A DNA stretch of 64,000 bases, from assembly GCA_003117195.1 (NCBI GenBank), contig BDSI01000064.1:558001-622000 (forward strand), written 5' to 3'. Source of the stretch: Eudorina sp. 2006-703-Eu-15. Lineage: Eukaryota > Chlorophyta > Chlorophyceae > Chlamydomonadales > Volvocaceae. A model generated the notes under the pieces. It was not told the origin of the DNA. It searched no databases and saw only the letters and a program-made list of their open reading frames with translations. A program made the position numbers and the translations under genes. Shown in pieces: positions 11,054-23,638 of the stretch. Positions within the stretch are counted from its first letter, which is position 1, and each line of letters starts with the position of its first letter.

Positions 11054-14009
11054 GGCGCGCGAGATGCCACCAGGCCGAGGCCCGACAGGAGGCTCCAGGG
11101 AGGCTCCAGGAGGCGGCAGAAACCAGAGCGATCCGCCCCCGGTCGCCCAGCTGTCAGCAGCCCCCCTGGGTCCCCCTAGAGGCAGTCAGCTGTGGCACCC
11201 CCACTCCCCAGGGGGGGCTCCCCTCCCCAGACGTCAGCAGCCTGCACCCCCACCATCCGGGGGACAGACCAGCAGGGGCCGCCAGGAAGCGGAGTGAGAT
11301 GGCGCCAGCTGCTGGGGGCCGCGGGGGCGCGGGACGGAGGCGCGGGTGACGGCACACTGGGTGGGGTGAGGTGACCTGACAACTCCGCCCCCTCGGCCGC
11401 GATAGCGATGGGCGGGGGCGCGGGGCGCGCAAGGCTGCAGGCGTGTCGAGTGCAAAGACGAGACGCAGCGCGGATGGGTCCAGTGGCGGGGGCCGGGGAG
11501 GGCAGCGGCTCTTTGCGTGCGAGCCGACCGTTTGGGGGCCGCGGGCGCCGCATCGGCGGTGCGCCATATTCGCCACATTGTGATCCCTGTTTGTTTCTTT
11601 TTTATTCATTGGCAGCGCGCCGAACGGGACTGGGGGGGTGCGGATTGGCAGCGTCATTAATCGGTGCCGAATCCGTACAGCTTACACACACTCGACGACC
11701 CCGCGCATGTCGCGCACTCCTGTTCTGCCTGCCTAAGAGGCACATGCGACGACGTGTTTGATTTGTACACGAGTAGATTGTCGTGCGTCTCCGAAAGCAG
11801 GGCACACCGAATCACCGATGTGGCGTCCCGAGGGAGCGGGGCAGCATGTCTCGGGCTACTACACGTCACCCGGCTGACCGTGCCGCCGGGAGCCGAGCGC
11901 GAATCACGAACCAGAGGCCGCATATGCAAGCTGCATATGCATTCGCACTGGCCGCAAGGCACATACGGCATATGCCGCCTCGAGGTAAGGGTCCGTCTGT
12001 GTGGTGATGACGTGGTGAGGAAGGCTACGGCTGTCATAAACGACCCGCGGTGTCCGCTATTCAGCATCATTACGATATATGTAGTGACGACGTCCAGGTC
12101 CAGGCGGCGCCGCCCCCGCGATGATATGATGATTGGTGATATAGTGAGGTCGGTGGTGCTGCTTCAGTAGCTCTACTCTGGATAGGCAAGGGCGGCGAGG
12201 CGACTGGCCGACTGCACGTCAGCGCTTCACGCGCCGCCACCGAAAGGGAGAGACGAGCGGCCACTGGCGCTCGGTTTGGTTATTGGTTGGTGGGTGGGTT
12301 GACGACTTGATTGGCTGTCCATCGGAGGGAGCCGCCGCTCATACCCCGGTGGGAGCAAACCCTGACCGGCCCACGTACGGTACATGCTGTACTCGACAGA
12401 CCTGACAAAGAAACACCTCCTGTCCGGTACAGCTCGCAACCGGCGGCGCGCGGCCGCCATCAGCCGCAGTCGAGGGAAACACATCCCATCACATTGCTAA
12501 CCTTTACACGGTGAGAGCAATCTGATAGCTTGGGGAGACAGGGGCGGACGTCAACCCCACGACGAGCCCTCCCCCTGAATGCCTCTGGGGAGGGGACGTC
12601 TGCCCGTCCTCTCGCCCCGTCGAGGGCGCATCGGGCCCACAACGCCTAGGCGGCGTATCATCCTTCTCTCAGTGTGTGTTTTGCCTTCATCCCACGGATC
12701 CGGTATCCGTCCTATCCCCCAATCCATCCAACCATCCATCCATCCATCTGGGTTATGAGAGACATCATCAGCTCTACCGTGACCACAACAACGACACCAG
12801 CACGCGGGATGGCGGGAAGAAGAGTCCGACGTCCCGCAGCGGACTTTTCTGATGATGGATCCCGTATTATGCCCGTTACGTTTGGGAAGTGTAACAAGAC
12901 AAGACGACGCGCGTCCGGAAGGGGTGCTGCGGTCTGAAGAGACAGAGGCTGAGTCCTCCCTCCCCCGCGCCCGCCGCCCTGGCCATGGCCCATGGTGGGG
13001 CGCTGGGGAGAGCCACGCTGCCCGCCCCCGTGCCGCAACAGGCAAAGTACGTCTTCCAGGTACCGGATGCACAACATTCACACACGATGGTATCGTCCAA
13101 AAGAAAGTCATGGTTCATAGGTCAAGTGGCCTTACCGAATATAGTGGTCAGTGGTAAGCGTCCACGTCACAACGTGCCCAGTGCGGCAACAGAGCCTACA
13201 ACTAGATAGTCTGAGGGGGGTTCGAGAAGGCAGATACGCGCCTTCGCACGCCGGCAGGCCAAAGCCGGTTCTTCGACCGGGAGAGAGCTTCCCGCGTAGA
13301 GCCGCCGGCCAGTGCGCGCGTGCCGATCAGACAGTTACGGGCGGCCACACAGCGGCACACGTCGATACACATTCGCGCCCCGCCCGCCACCACGCGCTCC
13401 TGACCTGAATGTCCAGAACCCGGTAGTAAAGCAACACATCGCGTGTCTCCTTTTTCCCCCAACACCCCCACCCTCCTTGCGCACTATCCTCCACGAAACC
13501 GCGGTGTGTGCATCAGCCCAGTTACACCGCCAACACGACAGCATGCTCTCATTCGTTCAGCTTCCCGTATCGGCTTGGGACCCTGGGCCATCGGGACAAC
13601 CCCCACGCACACACACATACACATATACACACATACCAACACGAACCCACCACCAGCCCCTGAACCTCATTCCAGGTCCCACCCGCCGCCGGGCGACTCC
13701 GGGCGCCAATCTCCAAGCTACGCGGTCAGGGTGAGTCACGCCCGTTGTTGACGGAGCTCGCACTGTTCGAGTCCCCGGGTGCCCCGCCCCCTGACCATGT
13801 GCCGGTCGGTCTCTCCCGCCCCCATACGGTCTCCCCGCCCGCCTAAAGTGTACAGCCCTGCATGGAGGCGGCCGCGAGGAGGAGGCGCGGCCCCACCACC
13901 AGCTAGGCAGGCTCACCACGTCCGGACGTGCAGGCGCACAGCAACGCCGTACCCAGCCGTACCAGCTATGCGCCGCCGCCGGTCCGTGCTGTCAAGCCGT
14001 CCGACACCC
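11054..14009. other. Convergent intergenic region between the nuclease and fibrillarin genes
   Basis: Nearly 3 kb holds both 3' ends. No gene could be assembled on either strand. It contains one family B motif (11704-11737) and a (CCAT)n run near 12724-12748. TTACA at 13522-13526 (TGTAA on the minus strand) is a possible fibrillarin poly(A) signal. A plus-strand TGTAA at 12890-12894 is far from the nuclease stop. Confidence 0.4.
11704..11737 (+). repeat. Dispersed motif, family B, forward copy
   Basis: It reads GCATGTCGCGCACTCCTG followed by TTCTGCCTGCCTAAG. It matches 56391-56425 and the reverse copy at 8191-8224. Confidence 0.55.
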
Positions 14010-14945
14010 TTACTCCTTCTTCTTCGGCGGCGGTCGGTAGACGCCGACGACCATGGCGTGGTCGCGTTCGTAGGGCTCTAGCGTCACTTGCTCCTTGGGT
14101 TTAAGCTGCATCTCTTGAAGCTTCTTGACCTCGCGCGCGAAGACGGCCTCCGGCGGCGCCGTCGAGTCGATGCAGCTGGCCTTAATGGAGATGACGAAGT
14201 TGCCGCCGTTCTTCAGGAAATATTGCGCGTTGTGCCCGACGATGCGGGCCTGGTCGGGCTGCGCGACATCGGCGAAAATGACGTCCACCATCGGCACGAG
14301 CATGCGGTACTTCTGCGGGTGACGGGCATCCTCGATAATCGGAATCACGTTGGGACGCTGCTTGGCCATGTTGACCAGGTCGCGGCCGCTGCGGTGCGAA
14401 AACTCGACTGCGTAAACTGCGCCCTCCGGGCCGACGAGGTCCGAGCAATGCGACACGCTGGTTCCCGAAGCCGCGCCGAGATATAGAAGCTTGCTGCCAG
14501 GCTTAACGTAAATGTTGTCAACACCAGCAAGGATGGAGGCGGCCAACTTCGAACGGAAAGGATTCCAAACGCGGTACTCGACCTTATCGCCGTCATTCTC
14601 AACAGCAATACGCTTCTCGCCATAAACGCTGACACCAGGAACAAGGTTCTTGGTCACGAGAGCATCCTCCTTGCCGCGAGCGATGAAGACGCCATCGTGT
14701 CGGTGGCCCTCAATAACGGCCTTGGCGCCGCCTTTCATGCCACCACGGCCACCGCCACGACCTCCTCCACGTCCACCTCGCTTGGCAACTCCACCGCGGG
14801 CACCAAAGCCGCCGCCGCGGCCGCCGCCCCGGCCACCGCCGCGACCGCCGCCGCGGCCGCCACCATCGCGACCACGGCCACCACCAAAGCCTCCACGGCC
14901 TCCTCCACGGCCACCACCACGGCCACCACCACGCTCAAAGCCCAT
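14010..14945 (-). CDS. FBL: Fibrillarin (rRNA 2'-O-methyltransferase)
   Basis: Catalytic subunit of box C/D snoRNPs. It transfers a methyl group from S-adenosylmethionine to rRNA 2'-hydroxyls in the nucleolus and methylates histone H2A glutamine in other eukaryotes. The 311-aa product has an N-terminal Gly/Arg-rich (GAR) domain (about residues 5-73), then the methyltransferase domain: [16 protein letters not shown], the SAM-binding [14 protein letters not shown] (153-166), [32 protein letters not shown] and ISIKASCID. The ATG at 14945 immediately precedes the GAR domain, where family members start; the upstream in-frame extension has no homology. Length matches eukaryotic fibrillarins. It is a single uninterrupted exon, unlike most well-resolved genes here. 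The C-terminus ends in Pro-Lys (PPPKKKE). Confidence 0.97.
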   Translation of the reverse strand: MGFERGGGRGGGRGGGRGGFGGGRGRDGGGRGGGRGGGRGGGRGGGFGARGGVAKRGGRGGGRGGGRGGMKGGAKAVIEGHRHDGVFIARGKEDALVTKNLVPGVSVYGEKRIAVENDGDKVEYRVWNPFRSKLAASILAGVDNIYVKPGSKLLYLGAASGTSVSHCSDLVGPEGAVYAVEFSHRSGRDLVNMAKQRPNVIPIIEDARHPQKYRMLVPMVDVIFADVAQPDQARIVGHNAQYFLKNGGNFVISIKASCIDSTAPPEAVFAREVKKLQEMQLKPKEQVTLEPYERDHAMVVGVYRPPPKKKE

Positions 14946-16453
14946 GTTGGTTCCGGAAAGGATAAACGACCAGTGTCTTGGCTGAGTTATACGCCGTGCT
15001 TGTAATTCAATTACACTTGTAACAAAATATACGAACAAATGTAGCACGGTTTCACAAATTATCATTAATTGACAGCAAGCCAAGGCCTAATTTTCCGGAA
15101 GCAGCGTACGGCGAATTTCCGTTATCGGTTGCAGACTACAAGTTCATTATTAACTTTGATGCCGCTGAGATGATTCGCAATATCACATATGTACACGCGT
15201 TGAAGGTTTAGCCTTCAGTCAAGACTCGTTTCTGAATAGCGCTGAACAAAGCAATCAGCTTCCATGTACATATGTTGTGCCTGAGCGGATCTATGATGTT
15301 GACTGTATGAACATAGCTTCAGCTGGTAGTCAACGTCCGTAGCTTCTGAGGCATTGCAGTCGTCAGTATTGTGGGCTGACAAGTGGTTATATGTGTAACC
15401 AGTTGCCATCGCGACTGTACCAATGCTGTTGCTGTTGTTGCTGTTGTTGCTGTTTTCCTGTTGACAAGAATAAGTTTGATGTTAGGGAGTCGTGTTCCAA
15501 CCGCAGAGCCACAACTTTGCGGTGGCTCCCGACACGAACTTGCCCCCCTCTTCAGCGCCTTATCACACTGGCGATGATTAGAGCGCAGGTACCAGCCACA
15601 CAAATGCGTTTGCGTTTCGCAGCCGCTATGCGTGATTCGGTCCTGATTACACGAACCACAGGGCATCCACATTCCACATTCTCCCAACGCATCTGGTCAG
15701 CGCGGCACCTTAGGCGGGGGACCGTTCTCCAGGTCTCCTCCTCTGTGACGCCCCGTTTCTTGCAGTGACCGCCATGGTGCTCACAAGCTACCGTAGATCC
15801 AAGTGCACGTGCACCGCGCGCCCGACCTAATCCTCCTCCCCCCCACACACACACACACGCGACCCCCCTGCTTGCCCCGCGCGAGCTGCCTTCCGAGCCA
15901 AGACCCACCCCCCGCGGCACGTCCACTCCCACGCTGGCAAAGCGCCCGCAGCTCCTGTCTCTCCCTCAACCGTCAACCGTCATCTGGGCACCGACCGACC
16001 CGTGGGACGCGTCCTGTACGGGGATGGCCCCAACACCGCGCATCGTCAAAACCTACTGGTGAACATGTGCGGCAGGTAGAATGATCCTCCAGGCCCTATC
16101 GCTGTACACGTCCCCGCCACACAGCAACCGCCCTTCCGGAGAACTTAACCACAACCCGACAACGTATCTACACGCGCATACACACACGCACACGCCGCGC
16201 CGCGTCGGACCACGTCCAGTGTCATCACACAAAAGCACGACACGGCACTCCGCTCGGTCCCGGTCTCTCAAAAGTACCCCTGAGGGCAAAACCCCTGGAC
16301 CACCCCCAACCCTCTCCCGACGCCCGACGCCGGTTCCGTACGACATACAGCATTCCGCTCCGTGCCCTCTCTGCCGAGCCCGCAGCCCCGCAGGCTCCCG
16401 AGCGCGCCTCTTGACACCACCTCCTGACCGCCTCCTGACACCACCTCCTGACC
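14946..16453. other. Fibrillarin promoter side and hisD downstream region
   Basis: This holds the upstream region of fibrillarin (AT-richer, 14946-15300) and the 3' side of the histidinol dehydrogenase gene. A TGTTGC/TGCTGT repeat occupies about 15424-15456. TTACA at 15647-15651 is the first TGTAA-type signal on the minus strand that I noticed after the dehydrogenase stop, but it is about 800 bp away. No gene is resolved. Confidence 0.4.
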
Positions 16454-17891
16454 TCACTGCATCCCCAGCCGCAGCGTCACCGCCCGTCGGTGCGCCTCCA
16501 GCCCCTCCACCTCCGCCATCTTGGCGACGCTGGGCCCCAGGTTCTGCAGCCCCTCGTACGACAGGTTCTGCGCAGTGACACGGGATGGATTTTGGATCCG
16601 GGTTAGATCGGGTTCTTCGCTTCTTCCAGTTCGCGCCGAGGTGAGGACATCCGGGAGACACCGAGAGGGGGGCCGGGGAGGTGAGTGCGGTTGGGGTGGG
16701 AGGCCGCGGCAATGGGGAGCCGCCACGGGCCTGCGGAATGGATGGCTGTACGGCAGTGCCGCGCACCTCATGTCGTACTGCCAGTCCACCCCGCCCCCCC
16801 CCACAACCCACCGCGACCTGGTTCCATACAAGGTACGAGCTTTCCCCGCGCGACTGATGATCCAACCCCGGCCGGCCCCCCCGCCAGACCCTGTCTGGGT
16901 TTGTCTAGAGATGTTGGCGCTCCAACCTCTCACGCGAGCGGGTGCCGCCGCGGGTGCATCTGCCTGGTGGTGCACGTACTGCAGTCCCCCCGCCACACCG
17001 CTACCTGCCGCCAACCTTCCCCCTTTCTGTCATCTAGTCAGCGAAACCGCAGAAGATATCGCCAAACCGAACACCTCCCCCCACCCTTACCCTGGCGCTC
17101 GGCCCGCGGCTGTCAGTCCGTGGCGGGGGCTCTCTCCCCCCCCACCCGCGGCCGCGGACCCACCCAACCCCATACGAGGCCCCGCAGCGCCCTTCCTGCA
17201 GCCGCTCCCCCCTGCAACCCCGGGGCCCCGGCCCCAGCGCAATGCCCCGTCACCCAGCGCCCCTTCCCCTACGCCCCTACGCCTCCGGGCCCACCGCCCC
17301 GCCCTCCCCGCCCCCACCTGCACCGTCATCTTCTTCTGGAACGAGTCCAGCGACACGCCGCTGTACATGCGCGCGTAGCCGTACGTGGGCAGCACGTGGT
17401 TGGTTCCGGAGGCGTAGTCACCCACGGACTCGGGCGTCCAGCGGCCCAGGAACACCGACCCTTGGGTCATATGGCCAGCGGGCGGGGGGCCGGAAGGACA
17501 GGGGCGGGCGGGAACACGTCAGATAACCGGTTTGGAAGTACGGCACCTTTCCGGAGCACGCACCGTCCACCTCTGCAGACGCGGGCTGGGTGACGTCCTC
17601 CCGCTCAGAGCGCAGTCGGGAGGGGCAGTCAGGAAATGCAGTGGCCAGTGGGAAATGCCGCGCCCCGGAGCCCCACCGGCATCTCCCCCCCCCGCCCTTG
17701 CACAGCTGGGCGAGGCGACGTCCTATCCCCTCCAGCCCATAAGGCGCATGAAGCCGCCTCTGCCCCTGGAGCGCACAGCCGGGATCAACAAGTTGCGCCC
17801 AGCCCTATCCCCAGACCCAAACCCCCTCCCCCCCTAACATACGGCACGGTACCCCTACCGGTAGCCCCCTCCCCCTCCCCCTCGCCTATAG

Positions 17892-17924
<33 letters not shown>

Positions 17925-20900
17925 CGTCTACCAATTTCCTATACCCCCCTCCCTCCCGCCCCCGCCTGTGGTTCCTGGTGCCCGGGCGGCCGGCGCCCCT
18001 ACCCGCGTTGTCCAGCCCCGGCAGCCAGTCCTCCGCGTCCTCCACATTGACAATCAGGTGCTCGGGGGCGTACATGTTGGAGAACCGCACGGCCTCCTCC
18101 CGGGAGCTCACCTGCGACCCATGGGTCAGTGGCGGGAACGAGGTAACGATGGGGCGGCTGGGTGGGGCGTCTCGCCGCTCCTGCCCTCAACCCTCTCTCC
18201 CTTACCCTCGAGCTCAAACTCGAGGAGACAGGCCTCGGCCCTGTCACGCGCACTACGGGCATCACGGCTCGATGTCCTGCTGGTCCCCCGGACCGGGCCC
18301 ACAATATACACCACACCCCGCCCCACACCCCCCGCCCACACCCCCCGCCCCACAACCCAAGCTTTTCCTGACAACCCCCTTCCAGTCGGCCTCTCTCCTG
18401 CCATCACCTGTCCACACATCCCCCCCGTCCCTCCCCGTCCCTCCCCCCCGCCCGATCCACAGGACCCCTTCCTCACCGTGACCACGTAAGAGTGGCCCAG
18501 CGCTTTCCGGGCCGTCTCGTTGCGCGGCAGGGCGTTGCACTGGCGGTCCACCTCCGCCGCCACCGCCGCAAGGTTGACTCCCGGGAGGGCCACCAGCACC
18601 ACCTGGCGGCGGGAGGAGGATGAACCACCCGCCGGCGAGGCCCCGGGGGAGAGGGGAGAGTGGGGGTGACGTGACTCAGCGCACAGGACGAGGCGGGGAA
18701 CTAGAAGGGAGCCCGACTCGGCGCAGACCTAACACACACACACACACACACAAACGGATGGACGAGTTTCCTCGCTCAACAAACGTATGCACACTCCTTT
18801 GCACTCTCCTACGCACACTCATCGAACATATACGCGCGCGTTTAGGTTTGCGACCTGGGTAACAGCGGACGCGACACCCACCCCTCGGCCCCCGCTCCCA
18901 TCCCATCCCATCCCATCCCATCCCATCCCATCCCATCCCATCCCATCCCATCCCATCCCATCCCATCCCATCCCATCCCACGCAGCTCCCCAACGGCGCC
19001 CCACCCCGCCCACCCACCCACCCTCCCTCGACCCACGACCCACGGGTCCAAGCTCTCAGGCTGCCGTACTGCCGTACCTGGCTGTCCGGTCCGTGCTCCG
19101 CCTGCGACAGGAGGTCCGCCGCCACGTGCGCCGGGGAGGCGCCGCTGTCCGCAATGACCAGCACCTCCGAGGGACCCGCGGGCATGTCGATGGAGACCAT
19201 GGCCTCGGAGTTCTGAGGCGGCGGACCGGCGGCCGGACAGCGTGGGGTGCGGCGGGCGGTGTGTATAGTGAGAACCCCTAGTGAGAAACCCGCCCAACCC
19301 AAACCAGTTCCCAATGTGCTCAGGGGTATACTCGGCCGGTGTGTGTATTTAGGAGGTATAGGAAGTGTGTGTGTGTGTTTGGGGGGGACAGAGTAGCGGG
19401 GATATAGGAAATGGGTAGACATATTTACACAGGGCAGCGGGGCGGATCCCGGGGCGCGTGACGGGACATGCGTGTGCGCTCGGGGGAGGGGCAGGGAGGA
19501 GTTGCGCATGGGCTGTTACGGATACAGACGGATTAAGACACGACGTCGCTGATTGCAAAGCGCGGCGACACCGCGTTGAGTTGGTGCGTGGGGGAGATGA
19601 GGACAACACACAAACACAAACACACACACACACACACATACACACACGTGCGTGCGTGGGCTTCTCATTCAACACACACACATACACACCACTGTGGGTG
19701 GGCTTCTTGTCAAACACACCATGGGCAGGCCCGTGCGGCGTGCCTTGTGGTCTGGCAAACTCCTCCTTGGGGCCGTGACCCGGGCCGGGTCCCCGGTGAG
19801 TGGCAGGTACGGCGAACGGCAGCATCCTGACCTCCCTCTTTCCGCGTAAGATCGGCCGCGCCGGCGCTGTTCCCCAGTTCCACTCAACCCACACGCCCTC
19901 ACTCGTACCCGCACGGCCCCCCACATTCTCCCCACTCCCCACATGCCCCCCCCCGCCCCCGCCCCCGCCCCCGCCCACCTGCAGCAGCATCTTGGCCGCG
20001 GTGACGTACTGGTTGCCCGGGCCCAGGATCTTGTCGACCTTGGGGCAAGAGGCGGTGCCCCAGGCCATGGCGGCCACGGCCTGGCGGAGGAGGGGGCAGA
20101 GGAGGGGGCAGAGGAGGGGGCAGAGGAGGGGGCAGAGGAGGGGGCAGAGGAGGGGGCAGAGGAGGGGGCAGAGGAGGGGGCACAAACAACCAAATGGGGT
20201 GAACATGTCCACACTGCGCTGGCTGGGAGGGCGGGGAAGCGCAGGATCACTTAGGGGGGGGGGCGTCACGCGCCGGCCGAATGGGAAGGTCATCATTGCG
20301 GGCAGACTGTGCGCAGTCAGGAGCGCGCTGCCGTGTGAGGGGGCCGCAAGGCGCCCGCGGCCGAGCGCCGGAAACCCCCCTCGCTGCGGACTGTGCGGTG
20401 AGCAGGGCACCTGGGCACCGGCACCGCGTGGAGGGGGACCAATTTCCAATACCCCCCTGAGTAGTTGTCCATTCACTCCGGCCTCCCATGCCCCACGGTC
20501 AGGTCAACAAGACTCCGTTGCCGTACCTGCGCTCCGCCCGCCTTCAGGATGTGGGTCACGCCCGCCTTCTTGGCGCAGTACAGCACCTGCGGCACGGATC
20601 GGGATCAATCCGTACTGAGGATGAGTAGGATGAGCGCGAAAGGCTGGCTCAGGACGCCGACGGTGACAGGCAGCCGGGGCCGCCCCTGGCCCTTCCAGGG
20701 CTCACCCCCTCCAGTCATCCCCGCCTATGCCCTCGACACCAAGCGCTCTGACCGCGCCCCAGAGGCGAGCGCCCTTTCCCCATCAGTCCCTCACCCTCCC
20801 CCACCCTCCCTCACTCAGCCGGATTGAGGTCCTCCTGAGCAGCCCCGCCCCGCCCCCGCCCCCGCCCCCGCCCCCGCCCCCGCCCCCGCCCTCGCCCCCG

Positions 20901-22710
20901 CCCTCGCCCTCGCCCCCGCCCCGCCCCCGCCCCCGCCCCCGCCCCCGCCCCCGCCCTCGCCCCCGCCCTCGCCCTCGCCCCCGCCCCCGCCCCCGCCCCC
21001 GCCCCCGCCCCCGCCCTCGCCCTCGCCCCGTCACCGCCCGACCGGCCCGGTGTGTGCTCCGCACGCACCTCGGGCGTGACGGTGCCGTCCGGCCGCGGCG
21101 GCGTCGCCAGCACAATGGTCCCGCAGCCCGCCAGCGCCGCCGGCACCGACAGCATCAGCGCCGAGCTGGGCAACACGGCGGTGCCACCCGGCACGTACAC
21201 GCCCACCGAGTTGATCGCCCGCGTCACGCGCCTGGGCCGGGAGGGGCACAGGGACGGACGACACGGGCAGGGGAAGGGGTTCAGGAAGATTATAGCAGGA
21301 GGAAGGTGATGCAAGGAAGGTGAGGGGGGGAGCACCCGGCGGTGCGCTGTAATTGGGGCACCGTATATGAATGGTGACCTGGAGTGGCATCCTGGTGTGG
21401 ATTGGTGATCCTGGCGGAGCTCACCACGGAGGTAATGGACCCGGGTGTGAGGTGGTCTGCGCCGCCACGGGAGCGGGGATGCGAATGCGGCAGCGGGGCG
21501 GGAGGTAGGCTCAGCGGCTGGCGCCGCGGGCCCCCTCGGGGCACTGCGTGTGTCCCTGTCCCCCCGCGGTGAAGGCCGAAGCGGCATGGGTGCGGAGGGG
21601 ATCCTGGCTGGCCAGGCCGTCGCGGTGGTGCCGGCCAAGGCACTCGATTAAGGTCTGCTGTTTTGCGCGCGGGCGGCAGTTTGGGTGGTGTGAAAGCCTG
21701 GCAGGTACACCCGCGCGCGCGTCATTACCACGGCAGCCTACACCAGTGGTGTGTTCATGTCCGTCCATAACCCGCGAACTGCTGCTCAGGTTTGACCAGG
21801 TTTTTCCAGTCCTCGCGACCCGGCCCAGCGTCAGACAATCGCTCGATGGACCTCACCCGCTGCTAGAATCCCGGTGGGCGGTCTGAACCCAGATCAGTTA
21901 CCTGCAGCGCACACCCGGCATGGTCTCCACCTCCATGGGTGCCGTCTGCTGGGCCTGGTGGAAGGCCTTGATGTTGTTGTACGCGACATCGAACGCCGCC
22001 GTTACTTCGGCTGGCAGGACCGGGTCCGGCAGGTCCTGTGCGCGGAGAGGACTGGGCCTCAGAGAAGCTGCCCCGGAGATGACGAGGACAGCCCGATAAT
22101 GATTGTGCACGGCCCGATGGAGGGCACGTATTTGGCAGGCGTGTCGTCCAGCCCCGAGCTCGCCAGCGGCGAGGTGACCGTCGCCGGCGCAGTTCCGTAC
22201 CCGTTTCGCCTTACCTCGATGCGCACACAAACAGTGTCCAGGTCGACGCGATCGAATTTCGCTGTGTATTTACGCACTGCCTCGTCGCCATTACTGCGCA
22301 CGTCCTCCACGATGGGCGCCACCTGACGACAGAGCAGGATGCCGAAGTGCTTACACAACCAAATCCTTTCATCAAGAAATAAGTCGTCATTCGGAACGCG
22401 ACCAAGCCGCTAGGGTTGCATTGCATGTAAAAAGTAAGCCGCCAGCTGCATTCACCGTGTTCAGGATTGAAGTGAAATCCACGCGAGGTCTTGCAAGCAC
22501 TTGCTTCATCTCCGCAGGCGACAACTGATTATAGTGATATGTCCGTAACGTCGTGGGAGCTTCCATACTGGCCACAGCTTCAACACGAAGTCGCTGCTGA
22601 CGGCAAACGCGCTGCCGCAGAGGACAAATTCGCACAGGAGGATTAGATACGTAGCTTAATGTGAACTGGTTGGCAGCCAGCACTCTGCCACTTGCGGTGA
22701 AAGTCGCCAT
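16454..22710 (-). CDS. HDH: Histidinol dehydrogenase, probably plastid-targeted
   Basis: Catalyses the last two steps of histidine synthesis (L-histidinol to L-histidine, NAD and Zn dependent). Eleven exons: 22456..22710, 22215..22322, 21902..22035, 21069..21231, 20527..20586, 19979..20080, 19078..19212, 18477..18602, 18003..18111, 17318..17460 and 16454..16567. Every junction is GT-AG and in phase, giving 482 aa, the usual plant size. Residues 1-50 or so are Arg/Ser/Gln-rich and look like a transit peptide. Conserved blocks: [41 protein letters not shown] and YAPEHL with the catalytic Glu/His pair (378, 379). Expected zinc ligands are present: Gln311 and His314 (SQAEHG), Asp412 ([10 protein letters not shown]) and His471 (EGLEAH). 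Introns 4, 5 and 7 hold minisatellites. The gene appears complete and functional. Confidence 0.97.
17890..17928. repeat. (AT)n microsatellite in hisD intron 9
   Basis: A nearly pure AT/TA tract, followed at 17927-17947 by a reverse family A fragment (CTACCAATTTCCTATACC). Confidence 0.85.
18896..18980. repeat. (TCCCA)17 minisatellite in hisD intron 7
   Basis: Seventeen perfect 5-bp units with no interruption, between the exons starting at 18602 and ending at 19078. Confidence 0.95.
19401..19441 (+). repeat. Dispersed motif, family A copy in hisD intron
   Basis: Reads ATATAGGAAATGGGTAGAC then ATATTTACAC and a GCAGCGG end. It is a diverged match to the copies at 48131-48180 and 51301-51345. 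Confidence 0.5.
20089..20182. repeat. 12-bp minisatellite in hisD intron 5
   Basis: Seven perfect units of GGAGGGGGCAGA plus a partial unit, beginning 8 bp upstream (transcript sense) of the acceptor of the 20080 exon. In transcript sense it is a long pyrimidine tract (CCCCCTCC) that could itself serve as the polypyrimidine tract for that exon. Confidence 0.95.
20846..21026. repeat. (CCCCCG/CCCTCG)n low-complexity array in hisD intron 4
   Basis: About 180 bp of hexamer units, mostly CCCCCG with interspersed CCCTCG. In the sense strand of the gene it is G-rich, with repeated GGGGGC runs. Confidence 0.9.
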
Positions 22711-23638
22711 CAACTTGCGAGAATGCCGTTCCGTTTGTTAGCAAGAAGCCAAGACCAAGAGACACGACGACAGCTGCAATGAATAGTGTATCAACGTCAC
22801 TTTTGCAACGTCATCACAGTCCGTTTCAGCTCCAGAACCGTACGACCACCGACTCGCCAACGACTTCACGATCTATCACTTCTCGAGCGCTGCGATTGGG
22901 TTGCCTCAGCCGCAGGGTGCGGCCAAAGGTAACCAACTGGCATCCAACACCCATGCTTTGAACCCATTCAACACGCTGACCAGGCATTATCAACACACAC
23001 CGGACAGGTAACTCTGTTAACTACCCATTCCGAACCGATCAGGTCCGTCGCGAGATATTTCCGTCCAAAACATGTAGCGAGGGCAGTAACAGCTGTGACT
23101 GTAACACTGCTACTGAAACAAGTATCCTCAAAGTTCCAGCGCGCGCCTAGAACCGAGTCAAGATGCCATGGCACCCACTGCACATTGACATGGAATGTCG
23201 TCCGCACATCACACAAAACACTACAAAGACGTACAAGCGCATGCAGCGCATCCTTGAACTGTCGGGGTCGAAAGTCTAGGCAACCGCGGCGGGACGTCCC
23301 CTTTTCACCCCACCGACCCAAGCCCGCATCCCGCCGCTCAACTGGGTGCAAACGAGTCTGCACGCACGCGCGCCGCCAAGCCTGCTGGACAAGCGCGGTG
23401 CAGTCCTCACTGGTAAGAAGTTCGGTGTAGCGTCCTAACGCAGTGTGCAGACTGCGGGACCGCACGATTTCCCGCCTCCCATCCTGCACACTGGTGACCT
23501 AAGCTTCTTGTTGATGGTAAGAAAAGGTGAGCGATGGGCCATCAACCCTGCGCCTTCGCCAGCAAGCTTCCCATGGAGTCCCTTGCGTATGCAGCCACAG
23601 CCTGACAGCAACGCTACGCATCCTGCAAAGAGGGCAAT
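22711..23638. other. Region between hisD and the TPX2-like gene
   Basis: Both neighbours are on the minus strand, so this contains the hisD promoter and the 3' end of the TPX2-like gene. A short terminal exon of the latter could lie here: a TTTGCAG acceptor near 23627 would add two codons before a stop. No independent gene is supported. Confidence 0.4.

Noticed and set aside
14650..14985. Plus-strand PRPPPRPP protein
   Set aside because: It is the antisense shadow of the fibrillarin Gly/Arg domain.
14946..15083. In-frame 46-residue N-terminal extension of fibrillarin
   Set aside because: Family members start with the GAR domain; the extension contains no conserved sequence and is probably 5' UTR.
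22711..22713. TTG codon one position upstream of the hisD ATG as start
   Set aside because: A normal ATG follows immediately at 22710; non-AUG initiation is unnecessary.
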